Shown here piece by piece: positions 34,334 through 44,831 of a stretch of DNA of 64,000 bases. The position numbers were made by a program, and so were the translations under genes. Source of the DNA: Azohydromonas sediminis (GTDB lineage Bacteria > Pseudomonadota > Gammaproteobacteria > Burkholderiales > Burkholderiaceae_C); assembly GCF_003574675.1 (NCBI RefSeq), contig NZ_QOAZ01000002.1, positions 62,001 to 126,000 on the forward strand, written 5' to 3'. Position 1 is the stretch's first letter. The number at the start of each line of letters is the position of its first letter. Under the pieces are notes generated by a model. That model was not told where the DNA came from. It did no database searches and saw only the letters and a program-made list of their open reading frames with translations.

Positions 34334-35824
34334 TCAGGCGTCGAGCATCGCCTCGACCAGCATCCCGGCACGCAGCACCGTCGCGCTGCCGTGGCGGTCG
34401 GCAGCACGACCGTGGCGCGCGACGACATCGGCGCACTGTCGCTGCAGGGCCAAGAGGTCGTGCGCGCCCTGCGCGGCCCAGCGGCCACCAAGCCAGCCGG
34501 CGAGCACGTCGCCGGTGCCGGCGGTGGCCAGCGCCGCGTTGCCGCTGCGGTTGACCCACGGCGAGCACGCCGGCGCGGCCGTCACGGTGCCCGATCCCTT
34601 GAGCACGACGACGGCCCCCTCGGCGTCGGCGAGCGCCTGGGCCGCGGCGAGCCGGTCGGCCTGCACGTCGGCCGCGCTGCGCCCGAGCAGGCGCCCGGCT
34701 TCGAGCGGATGCGGGGTCAGCACCGTGGCCGCGCCGCGGTCGCTGCGCGCGCGCAGCAGCGCGCGCAGCGACGCGTCGGCGGCGATCGCGTTGAGCGCGT
34801 CGGCGTCGAGCACGAGCCGCGGCGCCGCGCCCAGCAGCGTCGGCAGCGCGGCGCGCACGGCATCCCCGCCGCCGCAGCCACAGACGACGGTGGCTGTGCG
34901 CAGCAGCGGCACGTGCTCGGTCCACACGCGTTCACGGCCCATCAGCTCGGGGTGCGCCGCATGCCAGTGCGGCGCCGTCGCATCGAGCAGGCTGACGTAG
35001 ACCCGCCCGGCGCCAGCGGCGAGCGCGGCGCGTGCCGCGAGCCACGCGGCGCCGACCATGCCCGGTGCGCCGCCGACGACGACGACGTCGCCGAAGCTGC
35101 CCTTGTGCTGCGCGTGGCGGCGCGGTGGTGTGGGCCCGTCGTCGCCCGTGAGCCAGGCGGAGGGGGGCTCGGCGACGTCGGGCTCGTCGAGGTCGGCGAG
35201 CCACACGCGACCGGCGAAGTCGCGTCCGTGCGCCGTGAACAGCCCCGGCTTGAGCGTCAGCATCGTCACGGTGTCCGTCGCGACGACGGCCGCACCGGGC
35301 GCGACGCCGCGGTCGGCGTCGAGGCCCGAGGGCAGGTCGACGGCCAGCCGCGGTGCCGCGACGCGGTTGAACGCGGCAATCGCTTGCGCGAGCGCACCCT
35401 CGGGCGCGCGCGACAGGCCGAGGCCCAGCAGCGCGTCGATCGCGAGGTCGCACGCCGGCGGCTCGGCCGGCGCACCGTCGGTGACGTCGGCGCCGGCGGC
35501 GAGCGCGCGCGCCAGGGCTTCGCCGGCGTCACGCCCGAGGCGCGCGCGCTCGGCCACGAGGTGCACGTTCGCCTGCAACCCGGCGGCCTGCAGCCGCGCG
35601 GCGGCTTCCAGCCCGTCGGCGCCGTTGTTGCCGGGGCCGGCCATGATCCACACGCGCCGTGCGTGCGGCTGCAGCGCCAGCGCGAGCTTGGCCACCGCGA
35701 GTCCGGCGCGGCGCACGAGGGTGCCTGGCGGCACGCGCGCCAGGGCGGCGCGCTCGATGCGGCGTGTGGCGGCGGTGTCGAACAGCGGCCGCGAGGCGGG
35801 ATCGGCGTCGATCAATCTGAGCAT
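34334..35824 (-). CDS. nnr: Bifunctional NAD(P)HX epimerase/dehydratase
   Basis: A metabolite-repair enzyme that epimerises and dehydrates the hydrated cofactor NAD(P)HX. In the 496 residues the N-terminal YjeF_N epimerase domain has GPGNNGADGLEAA at about residues 66-78. The C-terminal ribokinase-like ADP-dependent dehydratase domain has KGSGTVTA and NRSGNAALATAGTGDVLAG. The ATG at 35824 is chosen because the upstream residues are Arg/Gly-rich and unlike the family. It shares only 35 bases with the convergent rnr end. Confidence 0.92.
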   Translation of the reverse strand: MLRLIDADPASRPLFDTAATRRIERAALARVPPGTLVRRAGLAVAKLALALQPHARRVWIMAGPGNNGADGLEAAARLQAAGLQANVHLVAERARLGRDAGEALARALAAGADVTDGAPAEPPACDLAIDALLGLGLSRAPEGALAQAIAAFNRVAAPRLAVDLPSGLDADRGVAPGAAVVATDTVTMLTLKPGLFTAHGRDFAGRVWLADLDEPDVAEPPSAWLTGDDGPTPPRRHAQHKGSFGDVVVVGGAPGMVGAAWLAARAALAAGAGRVYVSLLDATAPHWHAAHPELMGRERVWTEHVPLLRTATVVCGCGGGDAVRAALPTLLGAAPRLVLDADALNAIAADASLRALLRARSDRGAATVLTPHPLEAGRLLGRSAADVQADRLAAAQALADAEGAVVVLKGSGTVTAAPACSPWVNRSGNAALATAGTGDVLAGWLGGRWAAQGAHDLLALQRQCADVVARHGRAADRHGSATVLRAGMLVEAMLDA

Positions 35825-35913
35825 GGACGGCAGGCTACCGGAGCGGCAGCGCCCGCACAAGGCGAGACACGCGCCGACGCCGCGCGCGTGGCAGCCGGCG
35901 GTTCAGCGGCGGG

Positions 35914-37245
35914 TCAAGCCGCCGGCTGGGCCGCTGCGGCGACGGCAGCACGCGCGGCGGCCCGGTAGCGCGCCAGGCCGAGCCCGTCGGTGTCGATCGC
36001 GCATTCGCGGCCGGCGATCAGGTCGGCGACGACGCGCGCACTGCCGCACGCCAGCGCCCAGCCGCTCGAGCCGTGGCCGGCGTTGAGCCACACGCCGGGC
36101 AGGCCGCTCGCGCCGAGCAGCGGCGCACCGTCGGGCATCATCGGTCGTGCGCCTTTCCAGCGTTGGGCCTGCGCGGTCTGCGCGGCACCGGGGAACCAGT
36201 CGTCGAGCACCTTGTGCAGCGTCGCGAAAGGCTGCGGGCGCAGCTGCTCGAGGCTGCCGCCGAGCTCTGCGCCGCCGGCCACCCGCACGCGCTGCCCGAG
36301 GCGGCTGATCGCCACCTTGAACGTTTCGTCCATCAGCGCCGCGCGCGGGGCGCCCAGCGCCTGCGCATCGAGGTCGCGCAGCGGCGCCGTGATCGAGTAG
36401 CCGTAGACGGGCGCCATCGGCAGTCGGGCGCCGTGCGGTCGCAGCAACGGCAGCGTGCCCAGCGCCGAGCACAGCACGACGGCGTCGACGTCGAGCGCAT
36501 GCGGCGGTGCGGCGACGCCGTCTTGCGGCGCAACGCGTCGCAGCGTCAGCTGCGGGCGCGCGCCGGGCGTCACGGCCAGCACCTCGCAGCCGAAATGCCA
36601 CTGCACGCCACGGCGCTGCGCGACCTGCTTGACCGCGTGCGCGAACTGGCGGCAGTTGCCGACGCCGTCGTCGGGCAGGTGGATGCCGCCCGCCAGCGGC
36701 GTGTCGCCATTCAAGCCGGGCTCGACGCGCCGGCAGCCGGCGGCATCGAGGCACTCGTGGCGGGCACCGACCTCGCGCAGCAGGGCGAGACCGGGCTGCG
36801 CACGCTCGACGTCGCGCGGCGTGCGCAGCAGCACGAGGTAGCCGCGTGCACGCTCGTAGTCGAGGCCGAGTTCGTCGGTCAGCGCGTCGAGTCGTTCACG
36901 GCTGTAGGCGGCCAGCCGGTGCAGCCGGGCGCGGTTGACCGCGTAACGCGCGGGTGCGCACTCGCGCCACCATCGCCACAGCCAGCGGGCGAGGGCGGCG
37001 TCGGGCCAGCCAGCGAAACGCACCGCCGCGTGGCGGCCGAAGAGGTGACGCAGGACTTTGGCCGGCATGCCGGGCGCCGCCCACGGCGCGACGTAGCCGG
37101 GCGCGACGACGCCGGCGTTGGCGAAGCTGCCCTCGCTGGCGACGCTGGTGCGGCGCTCGAACACGGCGACCTCGTGGCCGTCGCGGGCAAGCTCGTACGC
37201 CGTCGTGACGCCGACGATGCCGGCGCCGATCACGGCCACGCGCAT
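35914..37245 (-). CDS. dadA: D-amino acid dehydrogenase (DadA family)
   Basis: FAD enzyme of the DAO/DadA family that oxidatively deaminates D-amino acids and feeds electrons to the membrane chain. The 443 residues begin with the dinucleotide fold VAVIGAGIVGVTTAYELARDGHEV. They continue with ASEGSFANAGVVAPGYVAPWAAPG, typical of DadA, and end with NAGHGSSGWALACGSARVVADLIAG. No dadX racemase is adjacent, so the physiological substrate is open. The ATG at 37245 starts exactly at the FAD fold. The gene is divergent from rpsB. Confidence 0.88.
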   Translation of the reverse strand: MRVAVIGAGIVGVTTAYELARDGHEVAVFERRTSVASEGSFANAGVVAPGYVAPWAAPGMPAKVLRHLFGRHAAVRFAGWPDAALARWLWRWWRECAPARYAVNRARLHRLAAYSRERLDALTDELGLDYERARGYLVLLRTPRDVERAQPGLALLREVGARHECLDAAGCRRVEPGLNGDTPLAGGIHLPDDGVGNCRQFAHAVKQVAQRRGVQWHFGCEVLAVTPGARPQLTLRRVAPQDGVAAPPHALDVDAVVLCSALGTLPLLRPHGARLPMAPVYGYSITAPLRDLDAQALGAPRAALMDETFKVAISRLGQRVRVAGGAELGGSLEQLRPQPFATLHKVLDDWFPGAAQTAQAQRWKGARPMMPDGAPLLGASGLPGVWLNAGHGSSGWALACGSARVVADLIAGRECAIDTDGLGLARYRAAARAAVAAAAQPAA

Positions 37246-37333
37246 CAGCGTCTCCGCGTCGCGCTCGAAGCCCGATGGGGGGCGGCGGGGACGGTCGGGG
37301 TGGCGCGGCCGCAAGCGGGCCAAGGCGGAGTGC

Positions 37334-37339
37334 TATACT
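37334..37339 (+). promoter_or_regulatory. Candidate -10 box of rpsB
   Basis: TATACT in the 281-base divergent gap between dadA and rpsB. It is the best promoter-like hexamer there and would give rpsB a leader of about 180 bases. The rest of the gap has no gene. The leader contains several short inverted repeats and could carry S2 autoregulation, as in other proteobacteria. Confidence 0.45.
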
Positions 37340-37526
37340 TCACAAGTTTGTCTGCGCAGCGTCGTGCTGTGGCGTGAGGGGGTCCGCCGAGGACCGCCGC
37401 CGCGTCGGTGCCGTGCAGGCGACGACTCGCGAATCCGGCGACCGACAGGTGTCGCAGCCCGCGTTACGAAGGTAACCAGAGGTTGCGATCAGCGTCGGAT
37501 TCTAGACCCAACCTTCGGAGCCCCTA

Positions 37527-38270
37527 ATGAACGTCAGCATGCGTGAAATGCTGGAAGCGGGTGTCCATTTCGGACACCAGACGCGCTTCTGGAACCCCAA
37601 GATGGCCCCCTACATCTACGGCCATCGCAACAAGATCCACATCATCAACCTCGAGAAGACGCAGCCTCTGTTCGAGGAAGCGTTGAAGTTCGTGCGCCAG
37701 CTCGCCGCGCGCCGGGGCACGATCCTGATGGTGGGCACCAAGCGCCAGGCGCGCGACGTGATCGCGCAGGAAGCGCAGCGCTGCGGGATGCCCTACGTCG
37801 ACCAGCGCTGGCTCGGCGGCATGCTGACCAACTTCAAGACCGTCAAGGGGTCGCTGAAGAAGCTCAAGGACATGCAGGCCCAGGCCGAGGCCGGCACCGA
37901 GCAGATGACGAAGAAGGAAAGCCTGCTGTTCCAGCGCGAGCTCGACAAGCTGCTCAAGGACATCGGCGGCATCCAGGACATGAACGCGCTGCCCGATGCG
38001 CTGTTCGTCATCGACGTCGGCTACCACAAGATCGCGGTGGCCGAGGCCAAGAAGCTCGGCATCCCGGTGGTGGCGGTCGTCGACACCAACCACTCGCCCG
38101 AGGGCATCGACTACGTGATCCCGGGCAACGACGACTCGGCCAAGGCGGTCGCGCTGTACGCGCGGGCCGTGGCCGACGCCGTCCTCGAGGGCAAGGCGCA
38201 GGCGACCGCCGAGGTCGTGCAGGCCGTCGCCGGCGGCGACGAGTTCGTCGAGGTCAGCGAAGACGCCTGA
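37527..38270 (+). CDS. rpsB: 30S ribosomal protein S2
   Basis: 247 residues with the S2 signatures [22 protein letters not shown], the coiled-coil insertion ([14 protein letters not shown]...KKES) and [24 protein letters not shown]. It is essential for 30S assembly and S1 binding. It starts the conserved rpsB-tsf-pyrH-frr run. CGGAGCCC precedes the ATG. Confidence 0.98.
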   Translation: MNVSMREMLEAGVHFGHQTRFWNPKMAPYIYGHRNKIHIINLEKTQPLFEEALKFVRQLAARRGTILMVGTKRQARDVIAQEAQRCGMPYVDQRWLGGMLTNFKTVKGSLKKLKDMQAQAEAGTEQMTKKESLLFQRELDKLLKDIGGIQDMNALPDALFVIDVGYHKIAVAEAKKLGIPVVAVVDTNHSPEGIDYVIPGNDDSAKAVALYARAVADAVLEGKAQATAEVVQAVAGGDEFVEVSEDA

Positions 38271-38317
38271 CGCCGCGCGGGGCGCGCGCGCCCCGTGCCG
38301 CCGCACGGTACACCGAT

Positions 38318-38349
38318 GCCGCGGGCCCGCGGGCCCGCGGCCTGCTTTT
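38318..38349 (+). terminator. Attenuator-like hairpin between rpsB and tsf
   Basis: A 24-base perfect palindrome (38318-38341, alternating GCGGGCCC units) is followed by CTGCTTTTA. It lies 48 bases after rpsB and ends 26 bases before tsf. Placement and the short T-run fit partial termination that lowers tsf relative to rpsB, as is known between these genes in E. coli. Confidence 0.6.
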
Positions 38350-38367
38350 ACTAGGGAGTCACTGGCA

Positions 38368-39264
38368 ATGCCCGCAATCACTGCAAGCATGGTCGCCGAA
38401 CTGCGCGCCAAGACCGACGCGCCGATGATGGAGTGCAAGAAGGCGCTGACCGAGGCCGACGGCGACATGGCCCGCGCCGAGGAGATCCTGCGCGTCAAGC
38501 TCGGCAACAAGGCCGGCAAGGCCGCCTCGCGCGTCACCGCCGAGGGCGTCGTCGCCGCGTCGGTGGCCGGCACGACCGGCGCACTGGTCGAGGTCAACTG
38601 TGAGACCGACTTCGTCTCGAAGAACGAGTCGTTCCTCGCGTTCGCGAAGGCCTGCGCCGATCTCGTCGCGCAGCACGCACCGGCCGACGTGGCTGCGCTC
38701 GCGGCGCTGCCGCTCGCGCAGGACGGCTTCGGCCCGACGGTCGAAGACGTGCGCAGGGGCCTGATCGGCAAGATCGGCGAGAACATGACGATCCGGCGCT
38801 TCAAGCGCTACGCCGGTGGCGGCAAGCTCGCGCACTACCTGCACGGTACGCGCATCGGCGTGATCGTCGAGTTCGACGGTGACGACGTCGCGGCTAAGGA
38901 CGTCGCGATGCACGTCGCGGCGATGAAGCCGGCGGCGCTGTCGGCGGCCGACGTGCCGGCCGACCTCGTCGACAGGGAACGCCGCATCGCCACCGAGAAG
39001 GCCGCCGAGTCGGGCAAGCCCGCCGAGATCGTCGCGAAGATGGTCGAAGGCGCGGTGCAGAAGTTCCTGAAGGAGGTCTCGCTGCTCGACCAGGTCTTCG
39101 TCAAGGCCGCCGACGGCAAGCAGACCGTCGGGCAGATGCTCAAGGACAAGAAGACGACGGTCAAGGGCTTCACGCTGTACGTCGTCGGCGAGGGCATCGA
39201 GAAGAGGACCGACGATTTCGCGGCCGAAGTCGCGGCGCAGGTCGCTGCGGCCAAGGGCCAGTAA
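38368..39264 (+). CDS. tsf: Elongation factor Ts
   Basis: The guanine-nucleotide exchange factor for EF-Tu. The 298 residues show the N-terminal UBA-like domain ([25 protein letters not shown], read in two parts) and core motif [15 protein letters not shown] with the TDF motif that contacts EF-Tu. The C-terminal domain has [20 protein letters not shown]. It lies downstream of rpsB behind the attenuator-like hairpin. Confidence 0.97.
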   Translation: MPAITASMVAELRAKTDAPMMECKKALTEADGDMARAEEILRVKLGNKAGKAASRVTAEGVVAASVAGTTGALVEVNCETDFVSKNESFLAFAKACADLVAQHAPADVAALAALPLAQDGFGPTVEDVRRGLIGKIGENMTIRRFKRYAGGGKLAHYLHGTRIGVIVEFDGDDVAAKDVAMHVAAMKPAALSAADVPADLVDRERRIATEKAAESGKPAEIVAKMVEGAVQKFLKEVSLLDQVFVKAADGKQTVGQMLKDKKTTVKGFTLYVVGEGIEKRTDDFAAEVAAQVAAAKGQ

Positions 39265-39287
39265 GCCAGCGGTGAGGCGCGCCGCCC

Positions 39288-39293
39288 TACACT
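39288..39293 (+). promoter_or_regulatory. Candidate -10 box of pyrH-frr
   Basis: TACACT lies 31 bases before the pyrH ATG within an imperfect GC hairpin (CGCCGCC...GGCGGCG). It could be an internal promoter for pyrH and downstream genes. No clear -35. Confidence 0.35.
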
Positions 39294-39324
39294 TGCGGGC
39301 GGCGTGACTCAGGGAACCCGGTCG

Positions 39325-40035
39325 ATGGCGGCGTACAAGCGCATCCTGCTGAAGTTGTCGGGCGAGGCCCTGATGGGCGACGATGCCTATGGCATCAACC
39401 GCGCGACGATCGTGCGCATCGTGCGCGAGGTGCAGGACGTCACGCGGCTGGGCTGCGAGGTCGCCGTCGTGATCGGCGGCGGCAACATCTTCCGCGGCGT
39501 GGCCGGCGGCTCGGTCGGCATGGATCGCGCGACCGCCGACTACATGGGCATGCTCGCCACCGTCATGAACTCGCTGGCGCTCGCCGACACGATGCGCCAG
39601 GAGGGCATGACGGCGCGCGTGATGAGCGCGATCGCGATCGAACAGGTCGTCGAGCCCTACGTGCGGCCGAAGGCGCTGCAGTACCTCGAGGAGGGCAAGG
39701 TCGTCGTCTTCGCCGCCGGCACCGGCAACCCCTTCTTCACGACCGACACCGCTGCGGCGCTGCGTGGTGCCGAGATCGGCGCCGAAATCGTGCTCAAGGC
39801 GACGAAGGTCGACGGCGTCTACACCGCCGACCCGGCCAAGGACCCAGCCGCGACGCGCTACGCGCGCATCACCTTCGACGAGGCGATCGTGCGCAACCTG
39901 CAAGTGATGGATGCCACGGCCTTCGCGCTGTGCCGCGACCAGAAACTGCCGATCAAGGTGTTCTCGATCTTCAAGCCGGGCGCGCTCAGGCGCGTCGTGC
40001 TCGGCGAGGACGAGGGCACGCTGGTGCACGTGTGA
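39325..40035 (+). CDS. pyrH: UMP kinase
   Basis: Bacterial UMP kinase of the amino-acid-kinase fold that phosphorylates UMP to UDP. The 236 residues begin [17 protein letters not shown], the phosphate-binding segment. [11 protein letters not shown], the [10 protein letters not shown] segment and [12 protein letters not shown] follow. The ATG at 39325 is chosen over a GTG at 39304 because AGGGAA lies at 39311-39316 and homologs start here. Confidence 0.96.
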   Translation: MAAYKRILLKLSGEALMGDDAYGINRATIVRIVREVQDVTRLGCEVAVVIGGGNIFRGVAGGSVGMDRATADYMGMLATVMNSLALADTMRQEGMTARVMSAIAIEQVVEPYVRPKALQYLEEGKVVVFAAGTGNPFFTTDTAAALRGAEIGAEIVLKATKVDGVYTADPAKDPAATRYARITFDEAIVRNLQVMDATAFALCRDQKLPIKVFSIFKPGALRRVVLGEDEGTLVHV

Positions 40036-40048
40036 CGAGAGTGCTTCG

Positions 40049-40612
40049 ATGACCACCCCCGCCGAAATCCGCAAGACGGCCGAGCAGAAGATGGCCAAGT
40101 CGCTCGACGCACTGCGCGCCGAGCTGCAGAAGATCCGCACCGGTCGCGCCCACCCGGGACTGCTCGACCAGGTGCACGTCGAGTACTACGGCTCGATGGT
40201 GCCGATCAGCCAGGTCGCCAACGTCAGCCTGCTCGACGCCCGCACGATCAGCGTGCAGCCCTGGGAGAAGGGCATGGGCGCGAAGATCGAGAAGGCGATC
40301 CGCGAGAGCGACCTCGGGCTGAATCCGTCGTCGCAGGGCGACCTGCTGCGCGTGCCGATGCCCCCGCTGACGGAGGAGCGCCGCCGCGAACTCACCAAGG
40401 TCGCGCGTCACGCCGGCGAGGAGGCGAAGGTGGCGGTGCGCAACCTGCGCCGCGATGCCAACGAGCACGCCAAGAAGCTGCTGAAGGACAAGGCGATCAG
40501 CGAGGACGAGGAGCGCCGCCTGCTCGACGAGATGCAGCGGCTGACCGATCGCATGGTCGCCGAGATCGACAAGCTGATCGCCGGCAAGGAAGCCGAGATC
40601 ATGGCGGTCTGA
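40049..40612 (+). CDS. frr: Ribosome recycling factor
   Basis: 187 residues with the family's three-helix/beta layout and signatures [19 protein letters not shown] and [30 protein letters not shown] (in part). RRF splits post-termination ribosomes with EF-G. It starts 13 bases after pyrH. Confidence 0.97.
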   Translation: MTTPAEIRKTAEQKMAKSLDALRAELQKIRTGRAHPGLLDQVHVEYYGSMVPISQVANVSLLDARTISVQPWEKGMGAKIEKAIRESDLGLNPSSQGDLLRVPMPPLTEERRRELTKVARHAGEEAKVAVRNLRRDANEHAKKLLKDKAISEDEERRLLDEMQRLTDRMVAEIDKLIAGKEAEIMAV

Positions 40613-40626
40613 GACGCGCTGCCCTC

Positions 40627-41385
40627 GTGACCGATCTCAGCACTGCTCCCGCCAACGCCGCGCTGGCGCGCGTGCCGCGGCACGTGGCGATCGTGATGGA
40701 CGGCAACGGACGCTACGCGCGCCGCCGTCACCTGCCGCGCGTCTTCGGCCACAAGGCCGGCGTCGACACGATGGTGCGCGTCGTGCGTGCGGCGGCCGAG
40801 CGCGGCATCGAGTTCCTGACCGTGTTCGCCTTCTCGTCGGAGAACTGGAAGCGTCCCGACGAGGAGGTCGCCGGGCTGATGAACCTGGTGCTGTTCACGG
40901 TGCAGAACCATCTCGCCGACCTGGGGCGCGAGGGGGTTCGCGTGCGCGTCGTCGGCGACCGCGGCAACGTGTCGGACAAGGTGCGCGAGGCGATCGACCG
41001 CGCCGAGGCGCAGACCGCGCACAACCGGCGCATCACGCTGACGGTGGCGTTCAACTACGGCGGGCGCTGGGACGTCGTGCAGGCCTGCCGCCGCATCGCG
41101 GCCGCCGGCATCGACCCCGCGCACATCGACGAGGCGACGATCGCGCGCCACATGGCGCTCAGCCACGCGCCCGACCCCGACCTGTTCATCCGCACCGGCG
41201 GCGAGATGAGGCTGAGCAACTTCCTGCTGTGGCAGGCGGCCTATGCCGAGCTGTACTTCAGCGAGCGGCTGTGGCCCGAGTTCGACGCCGACGATCTCGA
41301 CGCGGCGCTGCGCGAGTACGCCCGGCGTGAGCGGCGCTTCGGCATGGTCCAACCCGAGCCTTCCGAGCTGGTCGCCAACGCCTGA
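40627..41385 (+). CDS. uppS: Undecaprenyl (isoprenyl) diphosphate synthase
   Basis: A cis-prenyltransferase that makes the C55 lipid carrier for peptidoglycan and O-antigen. In the 252 residues the catalytic motif MDGNGRYARRRHLPRVFGH is near 24-42 and the C-terminal signatures are DLFIRTGGEMRLSNFLLWQ and ELYF. The start is a GTG 14 bases after frr. The stop overlaps the cdsA ATG by one base (TGATG). Confidence 0.95.
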   Translation: MTDLSTAPANAALARVPRHVAIVMDGNGRYARRRHLPRVFGHKAGVDTMVRVVRAAAERGIEFLTVFAFSSENWKRPDEEVAGLMNLVLFTVQNHLADLGREGVRVRVVGDRGNVSDKVREAIDRAEAQTAHNRRITLTVAFNYGGRWDVVQACRRIAAAGIDPAHIDEATIARHMALSHAPDPDLFIRTGGEMRLSNFLLWQAAYAELYFSERLWPEFDADDLDAALREYARRERRFGMVQPEPSELVANA

Positions 41386-42227
41386 TGCTCAAGCAGCGCA
41401 TCGTCACCGCGGTGGTGCTGCTCGCGCTGCTCGTGCCGGCCCTGCTGGCCGACGATCCGCTGCCGTTCGCGGCGCTGACGCTGCTGCTGATCGCTGCGGC
41501 CGGCTGGGAGTGGGCGCGCCTGAACGGCGTCGGCGGCGCCCTGGCGCTGGCCAGCGGCGTGGCGGTGGCGGCCGCCTGCGGTGCGGCAGCGTCGCTCGGC
41601 TGGATCGAGCGGGCGCCAACCGCGCTGTGGCTGCTCGGCGCGCTGCTGTGGATCGTCGGGGGCACGTTCGCGCTGCGCGCCGGACCCACCGGCTGGCCGC
41701 ACCTGCCGCGCGGGCTGCGGTGGGCGTTGGGCTTGTCCGCCCTGTGGCTCGCATGGCTCGCGCTGGCGCAGTCTCGCGCCGTGGGGCTCAACTTCGTGCT
41801 GTCGGTGCTGTGCCTGGTGTGGGTCGCCGACGTCGCGGCCTATTTCGGCGGACGTGCGTTCGGTCGCCGCAAGCTGGCACCGACGATCAGCCCCGGCAAG
41901 AGCTGGGAAGGCGTCTACAGCGGGGTCGCCGGCGTGCTGCTGCTGGCGTTCGGCTGGCTGTGGCTGGATCGCCACCTGCAGCTCGCGCCCAGCCTGTACA
42001 CGCGGCTGCAGGATGCCGGTGGCGTCGCCGCCGTCGTCGTCGGCAGCGTCGTGCTCACGGCGATGAGCGTCGTCGGCGACCTGGTCGAATCGCTCGTCAA
42101 GCGCGCTGCCGGTGCGAAGGACAGCAGCGGGCTGCTGCCCGGACACGGCGGCGTCCTCGACCGCGTCGACGCGCTGCTGCCGGTGTTCCCGATCGCCCTC
42201 GCCGGGCTGGGGCTGGTGCGCGCGTGA
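41385..42227 (+). CDS. cdsA: Phosphatidate cytidylyltransferase
   Basis: An integral membrane enzyme making CDP-diacylglycerol from phosphatidate and CTP. The 280 residues contain about eight hydrophobic segments, the conserved ADVAAYFGGRAFGRRKLAPTI(SPGKSWEG) region and the C-terminal CDS signature from VKRAAGAKDSSGLLPGHGGVLDR. It shares one base with uppS. Confidence 0.95.
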   Translation: MLKQRIVTAVVLLALLVPALLADDPLPFAALTLLLIAAAGWEWARLNGVGGALALASGVAVAAACGAAASLGWIERAPTALWLLGALLWIVGGTFALRAGPTGWPHLPRGLRWALGLSALWLAWLALAQSRAVGLNFVLSVLCLVWVADVAAYFGGRAFGRRKLAPTISPGKSWEGVYSGVAGVLLLAFGWLWLDRHLQLAPSLYTRLQDAGGVAAVVVGSVVLTAMSVVGDLVESLVKRAAGAKDSSGLLPGHGGVLDRVDALLPVFPIALAGLGLVRA

Positions 42228-42251
42228 GGCGCCGCGCCACCGGCACTGATC

Positions 42252-42257
42252 GATACT
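42252..42257 (+). promoter_or_regulatory. Candidate -10 box of dxr
   Basis: GATACT ends 7 bases before the dxr ATG, so a transcript from it would begin at or next to the start codon. No Shine-Dalgarno-like sequence lies between, which is consistent with a leaderless message, but there is no clear -35. Confidence 0.25.
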
Positions 42258-42264
42258 GCGCGCG

Positions 42265-43452
42265 ATGAAGCCGCAACGGTTGTGCATCCTCGGGGCGACC
42301 GGTTCGATCGGGCGCAGCACGCTCGACGTCGTCGCGCGCCATCCGCAGCGCTACGAGGTGTTCGCGCTCAGCGCGCAGTCGCGCATCGACGACCTCGCGC
42401 AGCAGTGCGTTCGCTTCCGTCCCCGCCATGCCGTGGTCGCCGACGACGCCGGCGCGGTGCGCCTGCGCGAGGCGCTGCGTGCGCACGGCGTCGCCACCGA
42501 GGTGCACGTGGGCGCGCGGGCGCTGTGCGAGCTGGCGGCGCACCCGGAAGTCGACGCCGTGATGGCCGCGATCGTCGGCGCGGCCGGACTGCCGTCGTGC
42601 CTGGCCGCTGCGCGCGCCGGCAAGCGCCTGCTGCTGGCCAACAAGGAGGCGCTCGTCGTCGGCGGCGCGATGTTCATGGACGCGGTGCGCGCCGGCGGCG
42701 CGACGCTGCTGCCGATCGACAGCGAGCACTCGGCGATCTTCCAGTGCCTGCCCGAGGACCGCCGCCGCTGGCCCGAGACGATCGACCACATCGTGCTCAC
42801 CGCCTCGGGCGGTCCGTTCCGCGCGCGCGACCCGGACAGCCTCGCCGACGTGACGCCCGACGAAGCCTGCGCGCACCCGAACTGGGTCATGGGGCGCAAG
42901 ATCTCGGTCGACTCGGCGACGATGATGAACAAGGCGCTCGAGGTCATCGAGGCACGCTGGCTGTTCGGCCTCGCGCCCGAGCAGGTGCGCGTCGTCATCC
43001 ACCCGCAGAGCATCGTCCACTCGATGGTCGTCTGCCGCGACCGCTCGGTGCTCGCGCAGCTGGGCACGCCCGACATGCGCGTGCCGATCGCCGTGGGGCT
43101 GGCGCATCCCGAGCGCATCGAGTGCGGCGCCGACGCGCTCGACTTCACGCGCCTCGGTGCGCTGACGTTCGAGGCGCCCGACGCGCGGCGCTTTCCGTCG
43201 CTGTTCCTTGCGTGGGACGCGCTGCGCGGCCCCGAGGGCAGCACCGCGGTGCTCAACGCGGCCAACGAGGAGGCGGTGGCCGCCTTCCTCGCCGGCACGA
43301 TCGCATTCACCGACATCCACCGCATCAATGCCGACGTCGTCGCGCGCGTGCTGCCGGACCTGCCCGCGCAGCCCGGACTCGACGACGTGCTGGCGCTTGA
43401 CGCGCGTGCGCGCAGCGCGGCGCGGCAGAGGGTGCAGGAGCGCGCGCGATGA
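42265..43452 (+). CDS. dxr: 1-deoxy-D-xylulose 5-phosphate reductoisomerase
   Basis: The NADPH-dependent second step of the MEP pathway. In the 395 residues, NADPH-binding [14 protein letters not shown] is at about 9-22, followed by [13 protein letters not shown], the metal and substrate site DSEHSAIFQ, and [22 protein letters not shown]. The C-terminal [12 protein letters not shown] is present. It overlaps rseP by 4 bases. Confidence 0.96.
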   Translation: MKPQRLCILGATGSIGRSTLDVVARHPQRYEVFALSAQSRIDDLAQQCVRFRPRHAVVADDAGAVRLREALRAHGVATEVHVGARALCELAAHPEVDAVMAAIVGAAGLPSCLAAARAGKRLLLANKEALVVGGAMFMDAVRAGGATLLPIDSEHSAIFQCLPEDRRRWPETIDHIVLTASGGPFRARDPDSLADVTPDEACAHPNWVMGRKISVDSATMMNKALEVIEARWLFGLAPEQVRVVIHPQSIVHSMVVCRDRSVLAQLGTPDMRVPIAVGLAHPERIECGADALDFTRLGALTFEAPDARRFPSLFLAWDALRGPEGSTAVLNAANEEAVAAFLAGTIAFTDIHRINADVVARVLPDLPAQPGLDDVLALDARARSAARQRVQERAR

Positions 43453-44816
43453 CGACCGTGCTCGCGTTCCTGCTGACGCTGGGCATCCTGATCGTGATCC
43501 ACGAGTGGGGTCACTACCGCGCGGCGCGCGCCTGCGGGGTCAAGGTGCTGCGCTTCTCGGTCGGCTTCGGACATGTGCTTTGGCGACGCCAGCGCACCCC
43601 CGACGGCACCGAGTTCGTCGTCAGCGCGCTGCCGCTCGGCGGCTACGTGCGCATGCTCGACGAGCGCGAGGGCCCGGTGGCGCCCCACGAGCGCGACCTC
43701 GCGTTCAACCGCAAGCCGCTCGCGCAACGCGCGTTCATCGTGGCCGCCGGGCCGGCGGCCAACCTCGTGCTCGCCGTCGTGCTGTACGCCGGCGCGCACT
43801 GGATCGGCGTCGACGAGCCGAAGGCCGTGCTGGCGACGCCCCCGGCGGGCAGCGTCGCCGAGCGCGCCGGGCTGCGTGCCGGCGACTGGGTCGTCGAATG
43901 GTCGCCCGACGGTGAGGCGTGGTCCCCGGTGCGCTCGCTGACCGACTTGCGCTGGCAGGTCACGCAGGCCACACTGAGCGGGCGCGACCTGCAGCTGCGT
44001 GTGACCGATCGCGACGGCCGCGGCATGCGCGTGCTGCGGCTCGATTTGGCCGGCCTCGGCGCGCGCGAGGTCGACGCGACGCTGATGCGCCGCATCGGCC
44101 TGGGCACCGCGTTCAGCGAGGCGACGATGGGCGAGGTGCGCCCCGGCGGCCCGGCGGCACGCGCAGGGCTGCAGCCGGGCGACCGCGTGCTGCGTGTCGA
44201 CGGCGTCGCGATCGCCGATGCGGCGGCACTGCGCGAGCGCATCGTCGCGGCCGTGCGCGACGGGCAGCCGGTGCCGATGACGTGGGAGGTCGAGCGCGCG
44301 GGCCGCGTGATCGAGCTGACGGTCACGCCGCGCGTGGCCACCGACGCGAACCCGCCGGCTGGCCGCATCGACGCCTACATCGGCCCGCCGCCGCAGATGG
44401 TCAAGGTGCGCTACGGCCCGCTCGACGGCATCGCCGAGGGCGTCACGCGGACCTGGGAGGTCTCGACGCTGACGCTGAAGATGCTCGGCAGCATGCTGAT
44501 CGGCGAGGCGTCGCTGAAGAATCTGTCGGGCCCGCTGACGATCGCCGACTACGCCGGGCAGTCGGTGACGCAGGGTCTGGCGTACTACCTGGGCTTCCTC
44601 GCGCTCGTGAGCGTCAGCCTGGGCGTGCTCAACCTGCTGCCGCTGCCGATGCTCGATGGCGGGCACCTCATGTATTATTTCTACGAGGGCGTGACCGGGC
44701 GTCCGGTCTCCGAGGCCTGGCTCGAGCGGCTGCAGCGTGCCGGCGCACTGATCCTGCTGCTGATGATGGCGCTCGCGTTGTCCAACGACGTGGCCCGCTT
44801 GCTCGGCCTGCACTGA
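43449..44816 (+). CDS. rseP: Site-2 intramembrane metalloprotease RseP
   Basis: A zinc protease that performs the second cut of anti-sigma-E and clears signal-peptide remnants. The 455 residues have the HEWGH metal site at 18-22 in the first transmembrane helix, two periplasmic PDZ domains and a C-terminal membrane segment with [13 protein letters not shown], in which Asp is the third zinc ligand. The ATG overlaps the dxr stop. bamA follows 15 bases later, linking envelope stress sensing with barrel assembly. Confidence 0.95.
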   Translation: MTTVLAFLLTLGILIVIHEWGHYRAARACGVKVLRFSVGFGHVLWRRQRTPDGTEFVVSALPLGGYVRMLDEREGPVAPHERDLAFNRKPLAQRAFIVAAGPAANLVLAVVLYAGAHWIGVDEPKAVLATPPAGSVAERAGLRAGDWVVEWSPDGEAWSPVRSLTDLRWQVTQATLSGRDLQLRVTDRDGRGMRVLRLDLAGLGAREVDATLMRRIGLGTAFSEATMGEVRPGGPAARAGLQPGDRVLRVDGVAIADAAALRERIVAAVRDGQPVPMTWEVERAGRVIELTVTPRVATDANPPAGRIDAYIGPPPQMVKVRYGPLDGIAEGVTRTWEVSTLTLKMLGSMLIGEASLKNLSGPLTIADYAGQSVTQGLAYYLGFLALVSVSLGVLNLLPLPMLDGGHLMYYFYEGVTGRPVSEAWLERLQRAGALILLLMMALALSNDVARLLGLH

Positions 44817-44831
44817 ATTCCCTTCTGCCCG

